DNA from: Zygnema cylindricum
Lineage: Eukaryota; Streptophyta; Zygnematophyceae; Zygnematales; Zygnemataceae
DNA: 64,000 nt
Assembly: GCA_037447655.1 (NCBI GenBank)
Contig: JBBHKE010001665.1
Location: 1 to 64,000, forward strand
Direction of reading: 5' to 3'
The notes under the pieces were generated by a model, which searched no databases, was not told the origin of the DNA, and saw only the letters and a list, made by a program, of their open reading frames with translations. The position numbers were made by a program, and so were the translations under genes. This document shows, one piece after another, positions 1 through 11,322 of this stretch; the first letter of the stretch is position 1; every line of letters starts with the position of its first letter.

Positions 1-349
1 ATTATGATTTAGAGTTTTAGTAACCGCGGACGCATGAGATTATGCGCTCTAAAAAGGGGATGAAATCGGGCTGTCAAATATCACGTTCGCACATATTCGT
101 CCAACAACCACGTTTCGACGGTGTGAACGTATGATTTGTGTACGATTTGTCAGAATGTGTACAATTCCTATGTTAGTGTAAGCATGTTTGCGACCGACAT
201 ATATTTTTTTCAAAGACCCAAATTAGCATTAGTAAACAAGTAGAATGTATGTTTTTTTTGAAAATTTTCAAATTCCTAATTAGCGTAAATCACTGTAATT
301 GTTCCTATACGCTAAAGAAACCTGCACGCTAATAGCGATTGGCGGTGTA
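1..349. mobile_element. TA-flanked MITE, left part cut by window edge
   Basis: The right terminus reads CGCTAATAGCGATTGGCGG then TGTA, the inverted-repeat end shared by the other MITEs here. The interior (about 25-295) is clearly similar to 63655-63930, for example the shared stretches TTTGTGTACGATTTGTCAG and AGCATGTTTGCGACCGACAT. No coding capacity is visible, so this is a non-autonomous DNA transposon. The left end lies outside the window. Confidence 0.75.
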
Positions 350-1436
350 CTGTACGGTAGTATGATAGGTGGTTAAGGGTACTTTCGCATGTGCTAAAGT
401 TACAGTTATTTTCTGTCGTTTTCCTCCATAACTTAGAAAAAACTAGAAAATCCGCAGCCATACCAAAAAATAGAAATTACCAGAGTACAAGTTGCGTTAC
501 CTTTAAACTTTATACGTATATTGGTTTGTTGTCTAGCGCAATGCAATTTTTCGTCTAGCGCATTTCAACCCACTTTCGCGTCCTTTCAGCACATGTTCAA
601 ACTTTACATCAAATCACCTCGCAAGGTGATTTGAAGTAAAGTCCAATAAGTTGAGCGGATAGGCAGACGCTGTCGCACGTGTCGGAAGTTTTTTACATTT
701 TTTGTGCGTGGAGTACCAATAAAAAAATCACATTGCACTTTTCCAGCCTGTGCGTACTGTTTTCCGTGCGCTGATTTCCATACAGGGGTCGTCTCTCTCA
801 AACACACGTGTCTTCACACATACGGCATAGGAAAAACATTGGGCACCTGTCAGCAAGTGGGAAGACCAAAAACGAAACCGCATTTCTTTGCGACAACGAT
901 TCTTTGCGACAGCGAAAGGTAGTTTAGGGTTTCGACACGTCGACAATGTGGCGTACAGACATTGCGAAGTCACAAAAATTGTACAGCGTGCGGAGAGACG
1001 TCTCAAATTGAAGCCGAGTGGAAGTTTCGCCTCATTTTGTGTACCACTTCATCTGTCACATTGTTTCGAACAACTCTACGTAAGTCACATTTTTAAGTAA
1101 CAAGTTATTTGCGTTTACATCCAAATGCTCTGAAAGTTGTACGGAGAATCTTCGCTAAAAAACAAAGTAACAAGACTAAGTTTCGGTTACATGCGAAAGT
1201 ACCCTGAGAGACAAATAGTGCTTGCGTATTTAGAACCTAAATCGAAATGTTCAAACTTAGAAATACGATACGATCAAACAACATCGAATGCTTGAAAATG
1301 AAAAACACGAGAAATCATGAAAGTACGAAAGTTACGATGACATCGTACGAAAGCAATGTCGTCCGATAAGTTTGAACTGTTTGAGCGTCACCTGTCACAG
1401 CGAGCGTCTGATTTTCCGAGCTATTAACGAACCTAT
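350..1436. other. intergenic, no gene recognised
   Basis: Only short ORFs (up to 92 codons) overlapping on both strands, with no recognisable domain, no splice structure I can support and no repeat match elsewhere in the window. Confidence 0.5.
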
Positions 1437-1741
1437 CATTGTTCAAAAGTAGGCGTTTTATGATAGGCCTTTGGTCGGCGACTTTAGTGTCAGTTGTGTT
1501 ATGGGCTTTTCATGTGATCTTCTTAGATCGTTACTTTGATCAGCGACCGTCCGATTGTCTGAATCTGACGGTGTAAATAAATATTTTTTGTATAAATGTT
1601 TTAATTGGTCCAATTTTTGGTCCGAATGTTTTAATTGGTCCGAATAGGTCCAAATACAATATGGGTCTTAAGGTCATATTGTATGTTTTGCATACAATAG
1701 GCATATTGTATGGGCCTACTTTCACCTACTTTTGAACTATT
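1437..1741. mobile_element. hAT-type MITE, copy 1
   Basis: Ends are CATTGTTCAAAAGTAGG and CCTACTTTTGAACTATT, imperfect inverted repeats of the family terminus CATAGTTCAAAAGTAGG. The flanking 8-mers GAACCTAT and AAACATAT agree at 6 of 8 positions, consistent with an old 8-bp target duplication. The interior shares TGTGATCTTCTTAGATCG and TTGTATGTTTTGCATACAAT with copies 2 and 3. Non-coding. The degraded TSD suggests this is the oldest of the three. Confidence 0.8.
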
Positions 1742-2070
1742 AAACATATTGACTGATTACGTCGGGACGTAAACTTCCCGTAACATACAAGAAGATGCCA
1801 AGATGGCAATTGTGTATCGGCCGATGCGCTCAATATTGTTTCCGTCCAAGGTAGTACTGTAATGTTCGTAACGTAAAATTTCGTTTTATACGAAAATGAT
1901 TTGAACTAAACTGTGAAACAAAAACTTATCGAATTTTTGATCTACGATTAACCGTTTGATTACGCTCTTAACACGTGCCAACGAATTCCATAACATTTTC
2001 ACCAGTAACCTATTCTCATTGTCTCTTATTTGTTACAAAAACCTAAAAAAGTATCGCACTTTGATTGCAC
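1742..2070. other. intergenic, nothing recognised
   Basis: AT-rich DNA between two MITE types, without coding or repeat signal. Confidence 0.5.
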
Positions 2071-2273
2071 TACACCTTGAATCGTTATTAGCGTATATAA
2101 ATTATTAGTGTAAAGAAACAAATAGCGTCATTCATTCTAATTTAGTGTCAAGAGGCGTGGCAGATTATAGTCCACGTCCTTAAATAGTGTAATTTACTAT
2201 ATTTAAGGTATCAATATCAAAATTTTGGGGTGCCGACATAGCGTACATAAGGCTAATAACGATTCATGGTGTA
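2071..2273. mobile_element. TA-flanked MITE
   Basis: Begins TACACCTTGAATCGTTATTA and ends with its near-perfect inverse (GCTAATAACGATTCATGGTGTA, one difference over 22 bp). TA at both ends fits a TA target duplication (Tc1/mariner/pogo-type insertion is inferred). About 200 bp, non-coding. Confidence 0.8.
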
Positions 2274-2276
2274 CAT

Positions 2277-2487
2277 TATACCACGAATCTCTATTAGGGT
2301 TAATCACGCTAGTTTGGCGCCCCTAAATTTTTACCCAAATTCTTAAATAGAGTGATTAAAAAAACCTAGAAAACAAATTAGAGTGATTGATTTCCTTGAA
2401 AATCCTAAAATTCCCAAATAGCGTTAATCACACTAATTGTTTTTTAACACTAAATATTTGTTAGCGCTAATAACGATTCACGGTGTA
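2277..2487. mobile_element. TA-flanked MITE, adjacent copy
   Basis: Begins TATACCACGAATCTCTATTA and ends CGCTAATAACGATTCACGG then TGTA. It starts three bases after the previous MITE ends, so the two are tandem neighbours. Non-coding. Confidence 0.75.
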
Positions 2488-2722
2488 TTAGTCTGACCCT
2501 TGCGATTTTTTGCAACTTTTCGCACGCGCGAGCACGCTGATTGGGGCCACACCTCGTTTTCTCCGCGCGACCGTATGTTTAGGGCTATTTTATTTCTCTT
2601 TTTTTTTTGTTTTATTATAAAAAAACACAAAACAGACCCTATGACCCTATTGCGATACCCGATTTCGGCGTGTGGGACTTTTACGTTACGGCGTGGACAC
2701 AGTGACACACGGTTTTCTTAAC

Positions 2723-2942
2723 TACACCGCTAATCGTTATTAGCGTTGTGTACGCTAATTCCGTCCCGCTTTTTTTATTTTTATTCTCAAATAGAATTAT
2801 TCACACTATTTAAAAACAACCCTAATTCCTAATTAGAATAGATGACTTCTTCGAAAATTTCCAAATTCCCAATTAGCGTAAACCACGCTAATTATTCGTA
2901 TACGCTAAAAAAACTTACACGCTAATAACGATTGGCGGTGTA
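2723..2942. mobile_element. TA-flanked MITE
   Basis: Begins TACACCGCTAATCGTTATTA and ends GCTAATAACGATTGGCGG then TGTA. Its left subterminal sequence (GCTAATTCCGTCCCGCTTTT at about 2754) is the same as in the MITE starting at 63451, so the two belong to one subfamily. Confidence 0.8.
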
Positions 2943-4214
2943 CTGTACTGGCCCTCGTAACGAACCTGAATGCAGCGACACCAAACTGATGATGTGGGGA
3001 ACGCCTCAGGTAACTTGGAGACACTTTAAACATGGCGAAGCCACCTTAAACGAGAGATTAATGCCTTCCGATGGGTTTCCCCAAAGGAAAAACATGACCT
3101 AGGAGTTTATTAACCATTTTGGAGGGTGCCCTGGCCAAGTAATGAGAGGACTTGACCATTGCTTTGGCAAAAAGGTTCTTGATCTAAATAGAAGGGTTCA
3201 GAAGGGTCGTAGGGTTTAATGAAAGGCAAAAATTACTTGGATGAATGCTTTCATTGTGTTGCTAAAAGTAAGGGCCCGTACAGTTAGGAGTTTTACATTC
3301 TTTCCCCTTTGATTAAGTTGCCTTCGCTTCCATTTTTCTCCTCGCCATTTTCTGCATTGACTTTGCACTAAAATTGGACCAGTATTTCTATCTCAACCCT
3401 GATACTGACCGTAAAAGTGTCTTTTTCACTCTCTTTTTTTGTCGGACCACTCTCTTGTTTTCTGCGGTATTTCTCTCGTTTCCACTTTATGAGATGCTTG
3501 CTCCGAAAGACATTAACGGTTGAGGTAAATAAGAAAAGTCAAATTCAAAACTGTGAACTTTGCATTCTTCAATAAAAAGTGTTATAGTCAACCCAGTGGA
3601 CATTGTCACAGAATTACCAAATCTCGGCACTTTTACTATAATTACTTCTAGCTGAATCACAACCATGTCTATTTCATCAATCCATACTATTACTGGTGGA
3701 TTCCCTACTAAATTGTTCTCAAAACTTCGTTGTCAAGGCCACAACTGTCAAAGCAGAAGTAAGCACACATTCGAATCTCTTCACCCCTCAGCTTTTCTTT
3801 ATAGTTCTTATGCCAAAAAAAGTTGTTAACTGCATGACATCCAGATTATTTAAGATTGAAAATCCTTGTAGATAATATAATAAGCAATGCGATTGGCGAC
3901 AGACATACTAGTATAGTCGCCCTATTAGCCTAACATATTCCTACAAAAATAATCTTGCTATCGTCTAAGTTAATCTTGATTGCTTTCAAAATTAGGACTT
4001 AACTTTTAGTTGGCTGATGAAAGTCATGTCACGTGAAACCAAATTCTGTTGCTTGTTTAACTTCAGCTGTTTATTTAAGACTTTTTGGCATAAGTACCTT
4101 CGATAGGTCAAAAAAGTCCAGCACAGTAACTAGAAAAGACCCCTAGAAGGAAAATGACTTAAAAAGTAATTTTTTTGGGGGCGGATAGTATAGGTCAGGT
4201 AAAACCATGGAGAG
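2943..4214. other. intergenic, no gene recognised
   Basis: No ORF above 60 codons, no repeat match and no RNA gene seen. Confidence 0.5.
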
Positions 4215-4412
4215 TACACTGTGTATCTATAAATCCGAATTTTTTTTTTGCCACTTAAAAGGTTTTTTCTCCGTTCACACTTATCAGATTATGTATCTAA
4301 TGATTGCAATTAAAATGCAAGTTGGGCTGTCCATAATCAGACAAGTGTGTACAAAAAGAAGAGGTTTTAGGCGGCTAAAAAAATACTGACACTAATATCG
4401 ATACTCCGTGTA
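4215..4412. mobile_element. degenerate TA-flanked MITE with long inverted repeats
   Basis: Left arm (TACACTGTGTATC, then a T-run, GCCACTTAAAA, CTCCGTTCACACTTATC) and right arm (inverse of TACACGGAGTATCGATATTA) are degraded inverted copies over about 80 bp. The arms resemble those of the MITE at 5643-5862, so this looks like an older copy of that long-arm subfamily. Confidence 0.55.
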
Positions 4413-5133
4413 GCATGCCATAATCCATAAAACTGACCGACAAAAGCAATTAAATAATAATATGAAAATGAATGAAAATAGTGAGAACAAAACAAACATC
4501 GAAAGTACATTTTCTGTATTTCAACAGAGATACAGCTGAGAAAAGAAAAGTAATCAACAAACAACCAAGAAAATAAAAAATGAAGGCATCAAATAATGAA
4601 AAAATGGAGATATGTTTTGGTTTGGTGTACAGGAATGAATTTATTCTTTTATTACTAATCTAACATTTCTTACCGAACCTTTCCTTTATTATGGTTAAAC
4701 AAACACTGAAGTTCAGACTATTTTCGGTGACAATTATGCCCCTCTACTTTTTGTTTTTGCAAAAACAAAAAGAAAAAGAAAAAAAACGAAAAAGGAGCCT
4801 ATCTCTTTCGTAACAGGAAAAATAAACAAAGATTACAGATTTGGCTGATATTTCCAAGTAAAACAAAATGTACTTTTCTACTCCTGTCTAGTCTACACCT
4901 AAAAGTGGTCTCTTTTGTGGACACAAAATGCAATATGTACCGAACAAAACTTTAGAAAAAAAGCAAATTATGCACTATTCCCCTTTGTTCTACAGACTGT
5001 TTTTTTGTCCACAAACGATATGGATATACATCCAAAAAAAAAGGAAAAAAAAAGTGAGGGACAACAGTGAAGACTGCTTTGCAGTTAAGTTAACCAGAAA
5101 GTTTCAGATCAGTAGAAAGTGACACAGGAGGGG

Positions 5134-5135
<2 letters not shown>

Positions 5136-5178
<43 letters not shown>
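5136..5178. repeat. (GA)n microsatellite
   Basis: Uninterrupted GA dinucleotide run of about 21 units preceded by a short G-run. Confidence 0.95.
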
Positions 5179-5182
<4 letters not shown>

Positions 5183-5291
5183 CAAAAAAAAAGAGCCAAC
5201 AAAGAGATAGAAAGGAACAACAACAAAATAGTGTGCCCAAAATAAAACTACATAATAGACCACGCGGTACTGTAGCTGAAGAACTCCTTAA

Positions 5292-5420
5292 ATCCCTCCC
5301 GCCTTCCTCCCTTTCTCCCTTTCTCTTTCCCTCCCATTTCCCCTTCCCCCTCCCTCCCGCCTATTAAGGACAAGGGAGAAGGAGAAGGGAGAGAGAGGGG
5401 GAGGAGAAAAAGTGAAAAAA
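5292..5420. repeat. pyrimidine tract followed by purine tract
   Basis: About 70 bases almost purely C/T, then a few mixed bases, then about 55 bases almost purely A/G. The two blocks are roughly complementary in composition, so hairpin or triplex formation is possible (inference). Confidence 0.7.
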
Positions 5421-5642
5421 GCCAGCTTTATATCGCTAAGTCAATGCATCAGCGATACTACGGCCGATAATTTACCAAGCAACATATCGAGGGAATATCG
5501 ACACTCCTTGTGGTAAGCCGTACAGAAAACTGCCGATATGACTACGGTACGCGATACTAGATTTTACTTCGGAGGGACAGTAAATCAGTAATTATTGGTT
5601 GGAGTTGGGACTTACGAATGAAATCAAATCAGAGGTTGCGTC

Positions 5643-5862
5643 TACACCGTGTATCGCTATTAGGGTTAATGTTTTTTTCGCCACTTAAAACATCTGTTTC
5701 TCCGTACCACTTGTCGGTTTTTGAAATTGAGACAGCCAATCGGAAGCTGAGAATCTTACCTTTCAATCGCAACCGTCAGATTCATCATCGGACAAGTGGT
5801 ACGGAGAAAAGATGTATTTTGTGGCAAAAAATAAATTAACACTAATAGCGATTTGCGGTGTA
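5643..5862. mobile_element. TA-flanked MITE with about 70-bp inverted repeats
   Basis: Starts TACACCGTGTATCGCTATTA and ends with the inverse (CTAATAGCGATTTGCGGTGTA). The inverted similarity continues inward through GCCACTTAAAACATCT and TCTCCGTACCACTTGTC, giving arms of about 70 bp and a foldback-like structure. Non-coding. Confidence 0.85.
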
Positions 5863-5870
5863 CTGTACAG

Positions 5871-6072
5871 TACACCGCCAATCGCTATTAGAGTATATAA
5901 CGCTAATTCGGTGCCCCTAAATTTTGACCCCAAAACCTGAAATATAATTAATAACGCTATTTAAGGACGTGGACCACAATCTGCCACGTCTCAGGTACTA
6001 AATTAAAAGCAATAACGCTAATTTTTTTTTGACGCTATTTAATCCTTGACTCTAGTAGCGATTGGCGGTGTA
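5871..6072. mobile_element. TA-flanked MITE, immediately next to previous
   Basis: Starts TACACCGCCAATCGCTATTA and ends CTAGTAGCGATTGGCGG then TGTA. The 8 bases separating it from the previous MITE (CTGTACAG) are palindromic. Its interior (ACGTGG, CCACGTC, GCCCCTAAATTTT) is related to the elements at 2071-2487. Confidence 0.85.
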
Positions 6073-7527
6073 CTGTACTGTAGTAAACATGTTAAATACG
6101 TATTTTATGCAAAAAAATAGTCAAACGTGCGCATAAAGTCACAAGAAAACAGCGAAATCTTTCCATGTTATTCGTAGCAAAGCGGAATCTCGACACGTGG
6201 TAAGTCATACACTTGCCAAGAAAAGCAAGGTGAAAACAAATCTCTACGTCTTCGAGATCCTAAAAACAACATGCGTAGACTGTGGTATCAAAAGAACTGT
6301 ACGGATTTCAGCAAAATTTTACGAAGTCTTGAAGGGCCAAAGGGTTCAGACTGCCCGAGCGCACAATAAGATACTGAGATAAAATCTATGACGTCAGAAA
6401 CATAGTCATTCAAAGTTTTGGAGCCACGTCAGTTTGGGTAGCGTTACAGACAGTTGTCATGTGTATGCCCTAATTTTCAAATTTCAATGGTCGTAACCGC
6501 CGACAGATTTCAAACACCTTACACGTGTCAGATTTTGTTTGGAAAAGAATGGGCTTGCCAAAAACCGTCGAATAGACACGATTATTTTGCTCCAAGATTC
6601 GATGAAACTCTCTCCGACGGTTCAGATTTCCTCCAGCTAAAGCGCTGGACCATATCTTAGGAAAGATTTTATGCAAAAGAATATGTCAGGAACTGTCATA
6701 GAGCCTGTTGTACGAAAACGAATATGTCACCTTCGGGGCCCGTAATTGAAACTCACCCTTAGTGGTCAAAATATCAACAGAATCAGAAATGAAAATCCAA
6801 CCCAAAAACAAAATTTGCTGATCTTTTTTTTTAGCATCTTGCGGTAAAATAGAGGGTTCAAAGAGATTATAATCTCCATTGTCCAGACTTGGGAATTGGA
6901 CGGATGCGATTGAGTCGGCCTTTCAACATAATATATATGTTAATAAACTATTCAACAATAAAACCAGTTTGTCCTATTAGCGTCAAGCTGACGTAAATAA
7001 TCAATTCTCCGAGACATTAAGTCCCCATGTGCATAAGTAAGGGTTTTTTTCTGTCGTTTTGCTGTAAAACTTAGCGCCGTACTGCCTAAGTTCCAACCGT
7101 ACGAAGGAATCGCAAATTTGTAGAGTACAATTTGCGTCATCCTCGAACTTACGATGTACAAAAATTTGTCGTCTTGTGTTTTTCGACCCACTTTGACGAC
7201 AAAAAACGTCATCTTCAACCTTATCTTTAAAACACATGCGCGATGTGTTTTAAAACTAGGGATTTTCTATAAACAAATAGGAACATATATTCGCACGTGT
7301 CGAAATATTCGAAAATTTTCATACGATTTCTAAGGACAAATAAAAGTACAGAATTCGCTATTTTTTGTCCGTTTGCATTCCAATACAACAAAGAAAAGTA
7401 CACAATTTTTTTGGATTTGTCCGTTTTCGTCCAGTACGGATTTCTTTTTTGCAGGGGTCTTTTAATTCCGATGCCATTTCACGTCGACCGGACAGGAGTC
7501 GCAAAGGCAAAGCGCCTCGTCTTCAAC
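6073..7527. other. intergenic, no gene recognised
   Basis: Short ORFs only. A small perfect palindrome is at 7226-7254. Confidence 0.5.
7226..7254. repeat. short perfect inverted repeat
   Basis: Arms TTTAAAACACAT and ATGTGTTTTAAA around a GCGCG centre. Could form a 12-bp hairpin; no associated gene seen. Confidence 0.8.
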
Positions 7528-7984
7528 CATAGTTCAAAAGTAGGCGTTTTTTGGTAGGCCTTTTGTAGGCCGCCTTTAGCGTAAGCTGTGTTACGGGCTT
7601 TCCATGTGATCTTCTTAGATCGCTACTTTCATCAGCGACCGTCCGAACGTCCGAATCTGACGATAGTCCTATCGTAAGTTGTGTTATGGGCTTTTCATGT
7701 GATCTTCTTAGATCGTTACTTTCTTCGAAGACCGTCAGGTCGTGCGAATCTGACGGCTTAAATTAAAAGTCGCTAAAAACTCACAGAAAAAGATTTTTTT
7801 GTCCTATTTTTTTTTCAAATTTAGACATGACGTTTAATTCTCTATCGATCCATGTGCAACTCAACCCTGTTACTATTTTAATTCATTTTGCGGCCAATAC
7901 AATGTGGGTCTTAAGGCCATATTGTATGTTTTGCATACAATAGGCATATTGTATGGGCGTACGGTCACCTACTTTTGAACTATG
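7528..7984. mobile_element. hAT-type MITE, copy 2
   Basis: Termini CATAGTTCAAAAGTAGG and its exact inverse, flanked by a perfect 8-bp target duplication TCTTCAAC (7520-7527 and 7985-7992). An internal block beginning TGTGTTACGGGC is partly duplicated (about 7590 and 7680), which explains the larger size than copy 1. Non-coding, so it would need a hAT transposase in trans. Confidence 0.92.
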
Positions 7985-10164
7985 TCTTCAACCGTGAAAC
8001 AACACAGGTTGGAATGCGCTACGTCTACAATGTCACGGTAAGACATGCGATGTCACAAGCAGTTCCAAAAAATATCGTGCGACCACAGATTGTAGACGTT
8101 GACAGCCGTCACTGTTATTGTTTACGTATACAATCGTCACATGCGTAAGTTACGATTTCGTCATTACAGACATAGGGACACTTGAAAACCGGGTCCGGCG
8201 GATCCGCGCTAAAATACAAAGTAAGTTCGCTAAGATACAAGTACATGGGGACAAACCCTAATTTGTGACAAAACGTAGGCTTGACGTCAAACATTTCGTT
8301 TTGTCTATTTCATTCCGTACGATGAACAAATTTTGCTACTGTACTTTCTAAAAGTTGGCACTTTAGTGTTCTCCCGTGATTCCCAGTCATGACTACTTTC
8401 GCGTATGTAGACAAAACGCGAGCTGTCTCTCAAACAAAATATTAGTGTGTTTGAGTTATACTATTTATTGTGCTTCGTGAAATAACGTTATACCGAGAGT
8501 ATTTCAATAATAAGTGCCACGTTTTCATAGCTATGAAGTGATATCTGAAGGCCGGCAGGAAAATTAGTTTGGGACACCTGGCACCAAAGGAAGCTGTATG
8601 TCGGTGGGAAGGAATCTGTTTGTTAAATAAATACCGCATTTCAAAACTGTGTGGTAATATCTGAAGGCCGGCAGGAAGATCTGCTTTGGACACCTGGCAC
8701 CAGTGAAAGCTGTGCGTCGTGATATGGAATCTGTACGTATTTGTCTGTTTCTGAATTCAAATTTGTTTGTTTCTGACTACTACAGTACAGTACTATTTAG
8801 TCATTCGGGAAGTCAATCAAAAAGAAGGAAGAAGAAGAAGGAAATCCAGCAGAGAGAAATCCAGCATTGTATATTATTGTTCTATAGTAATGAATTCTGT
8901 CATATGTACTGTGCTGTGGACACGTGTAGGTTTTAACTATAAGTTCCTCATGCATAACATAGCTTAACAAACAGGCAGCAATTTTCTTGACGATAGGTTT
9001 GGTAATATTCCGAAACAGCCTTGCCGGAAAAATCGGAGCCGTACATAGAAAACATGCCGTGCAAATCTTATGTGTAAGGAGCGCGGAACCTTTTTCGTAC
9101 AGACGTCGTATCTTTCTCATGAGCTGCCAGCTCTCACTTTCGTCCGGCCGATGGGAAGGAAAATCTTACTCTTTGGGTTGGTGAATAGATCTATGACACG
9201 TATCAGATCACAGTTTGTCAGTTTGTGCCTCGAACCGTCTGGAAGTGATCGACCGCGTCGACCGTGCCACGTGACGACAATGCCCGACTGTTTATTTTCT
9301 CAAAGGTGCGTACTATTGTACGGATGTTGTAGAATTATATTTCGGAGGCCTGTCCTTTACGGCCATACCAGTTTTCTCTCTATGGAATATCTTGATCTTC
9401 ATTCTGTACTTTGTACAACTGTCAAGGTAAACATAATGAATCCCGGGAATCTCGGGATACGTGTCGTACATGCTGTACAATCGACGGCTGAAACTTTAGA
9501 TATAATTTGATGTTCGATGTGCGTCGTCCACTTGTTTCTTTACATATTTTCATTTTTCAGTGATGAAATAATGCTGTATTTTTTCTGGCCATCTCTACTA
9601 TCATTGTTGCAGATACGAGGCCAGGATTGGTCTGCACGCTTCTGGAAGATTAACCATGGATACGGTTTTGTTGTCTTTTCCTGAAACAAGATGTGTGACA
9701 TCGACGAGCCTTTCGACTTATTCCGAATGTAGGCGAGTTTATTTTGTGTCATCCCTTCACATAAGTGGTCGTGAACGATTTCATGTATCATTGAAAGACT
9801 AATAAATCTCATTGAGGATATAACGGAGCTTCCGGAAGTGCGTATCTATTTGTTTATGTTATATAGTAGTCGTATGCTTTATTGGTTTGCCTTTCGTATC
9901 TGTTTACCTTATTGGCTCATTCGATGGCAAAATTTGTCATTGGCGGCATGTGAATGGACAGCCATACCGAGTGATCCGCCAGTGCGGCCGAAACAGTTCT
10001 ACCCTAAACCCGCCCAAGGAAAAATTGACTATTTTCATTTCAATTGCGTCCGAATTTTGTCGGGGCGAAGTTTGAATAAACGTTACAAAATTCAGTCAGT
10101 AAGGTCGGAAGTTGAGTAACATTATATTGTGGTATATTAAATAGCTTTTCGAAATGGTAATCAT
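7985..10164. other. intergenic upstream of tRNA-Val
   Basis: No gene supported. ORFs of 146 codons (9070-9510, +) and 107 codons (8797-9120, -) overlap other open frames and carry no recognisable domain. A local tandem duplication lies at 8541-8732. Confidence 0.45.
8541..8732. repeat. two-copy tandem duplication, offset 116 bp
   Basis: ATATCTGAAGGCCGGCAGGA starts at 8541 and recurs at 8657. Both copies continue with a GACACCTGGCACC segment and an AAGCTGT segment. Confidence 0.8.
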
Positions 10165-10238
10165 GTCCTCTTGGTGTAGTTGGTTATCACGCTAGTCTCA
10201 CACACTAGAGGTCCCCAGTTCGAGCCTGGGGGAGGACA
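10165..10238 (+). tRNA. tRNA-Val (anticodon CAC)
   Basis: 74-nt cloverleaf. The acceptor stem GTCCTCT pairs with GGAGGAC (one G-U), with discriminator A. The D arm contains AGTTGGTTA. The anticodon stem CTAGT/ACTAG encloses loop CTCACAC, giving anticodon CAC (reads GUG, valine). The T stem CCCAG/CTGGG encloses TTCGAGC. No intron and no encoded CCA. The internal box B is intact (GTTCGAGCC) and a T-run terminator follows after two bases, so the gene looks functional and transcribed by RNA polymerase III. Confidence 0.95.
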
Positions 10239-10240
10239 AA

Positions 10241-10246
10241 TTTTTT
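10241..10246 (+). terminator. RNA polymerase III terminator of tRNA-Val
   Basis: Run of six T residues two bases after the discriminator base of the tRNA. Confidence 0.85.
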
Positions 10247-10751
10247 AAAAATCGATAGAAATTTGGTGTTAGGATATTGTTTTACCATCTTGAACAAATT
10301 TTCAGCTACCCAAGTACATAATCTTCCAGATATGTCATACTTGTTTCAAGAGTTCACGGGGCACAACCCACGCATTGTCAGCTTGAACAAATTTTCAACA
10401 ATCCACGTACAAAACCGTACTAATGTGGTGCAGTTGTTTCAACAGTTGACGAGCATAACCGTACAAATAGGTTACAGTATGACAGCAGTTGACGGGCCAA
10501 TCCGTTGACTAAATTTGACCTGTGAAAAAGTGAAAGCCACTGAACAAAGGGCCACTGAACAAAGGTCCGAACAAGTACAGTACTAGAAGTCAAAGCTCGT
10601 TTAGGTTAAGCGCAGGCGGTTACGTCACAATGAGCAAATTTCGACAACCCACGCACACAACCGTGCGAAAATGGTACAGTTGTGTCAAGAGTTCACAGCC
10701 AATCCGTTGACTATAATTAGCCTGTGGAAAAGTGTAAGCAACAGGTTAGGC
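10247..10751. repeat. three imperfect repeats downstream of the tRNA
   Basis: Diverged units start near 10286, 10381 and 10628. They share a GAACAAATTTTCA-like start, CCACGTACA-like middle and TTTCAAGAGTTCAC-like end; the last two also share AATCCGTTGACT. Origin unknown; no coding function assigned to the 81-codon ORF spanning two units. Confidence 0.6.
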
Positions 10752-11314
10752 CATAGTTCAAAAGTAGGCGTTTTTATGGTAGGCCTTTGGTAGGCGCACA
10801 AAACTTGGCACAAAACTCGCGCAGAGTAGGCATATTGTATGTGTGTGCGTTGTGGACACTCTTGTACCAGCGTACGAATCTGACGTATCATAATAGTACA
10901 GCGCACGCCGCCGGACGATTTTTTTTAGCAAACTGACACGGCGTTGGATGACATTCCGCGGGAAAAAAAACCCGGAAAAAAAAAACGCGGACTAAGTCCT
11001 ACCGTAAGTTGTGTTATGGGCTTTTCATGTGATCTTCTTAGATCGCTACTTTGATCAGAGACCGTCCGATCGTCCAAATCTGACGGTTTAAATAAAAAAT
11101 ACCTCAAAACTCACGGAAAAATAAATATTTGTCCGAATGTTTTTCAAAATTTAGACATGACGTTTAATTCTCTATCGATCGATGTGCAACTCAACCCTGT
11201 TACTATTATTTTTCATTTTGCAACCAATACAGTATGGGTCTTAAGGCCATATTGTATGCTTTGTGTACAATAGGCATATTGTATGGGCCTACTTTCACCT
11301 ACTTTTGAACTATG
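10752..11314. mobile_element. hAT-type MITE, copy 3
   Basis: Termini CATAGTTCAAAAGTAGG and its exact inverse with a perfect 8-bp target duplication GGTTAGGC (10744-10751 and 11315-11322). It shares the TGTGATCTTCTTAGATCG block and the CATATTGTATG palindromic block with copies 1 and 2 and has about 200 bp of extra sequence near its left end. Confidence 0.92.
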
Positions 11315-11322
11315 GGTTAGGC

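Larger units (their letters stand above)
4413..5642. other. intergenic with simple-sequence tracts
   Basis: No gene recognised. It holds a GA microsatellite and a pyrimidine-then-purine block, listed separately. Confidence 0.5.

Noticed and set aside
604-1100. Overlapping ORFs on both strands as genes
   Set aside because: Short, mutually overlapping, no domain or conservation evidence.
5119-5367. 82-codon ORF across the GA repeat
   Set aside because: Low-complexity (RE)n translation of a microsatellite.
9070-9510. 146-codon plus-strand ORF as a gene
   Set aside because: No domain or signal, overlaps other open frames on both strands, and no splice or promoter evidence.
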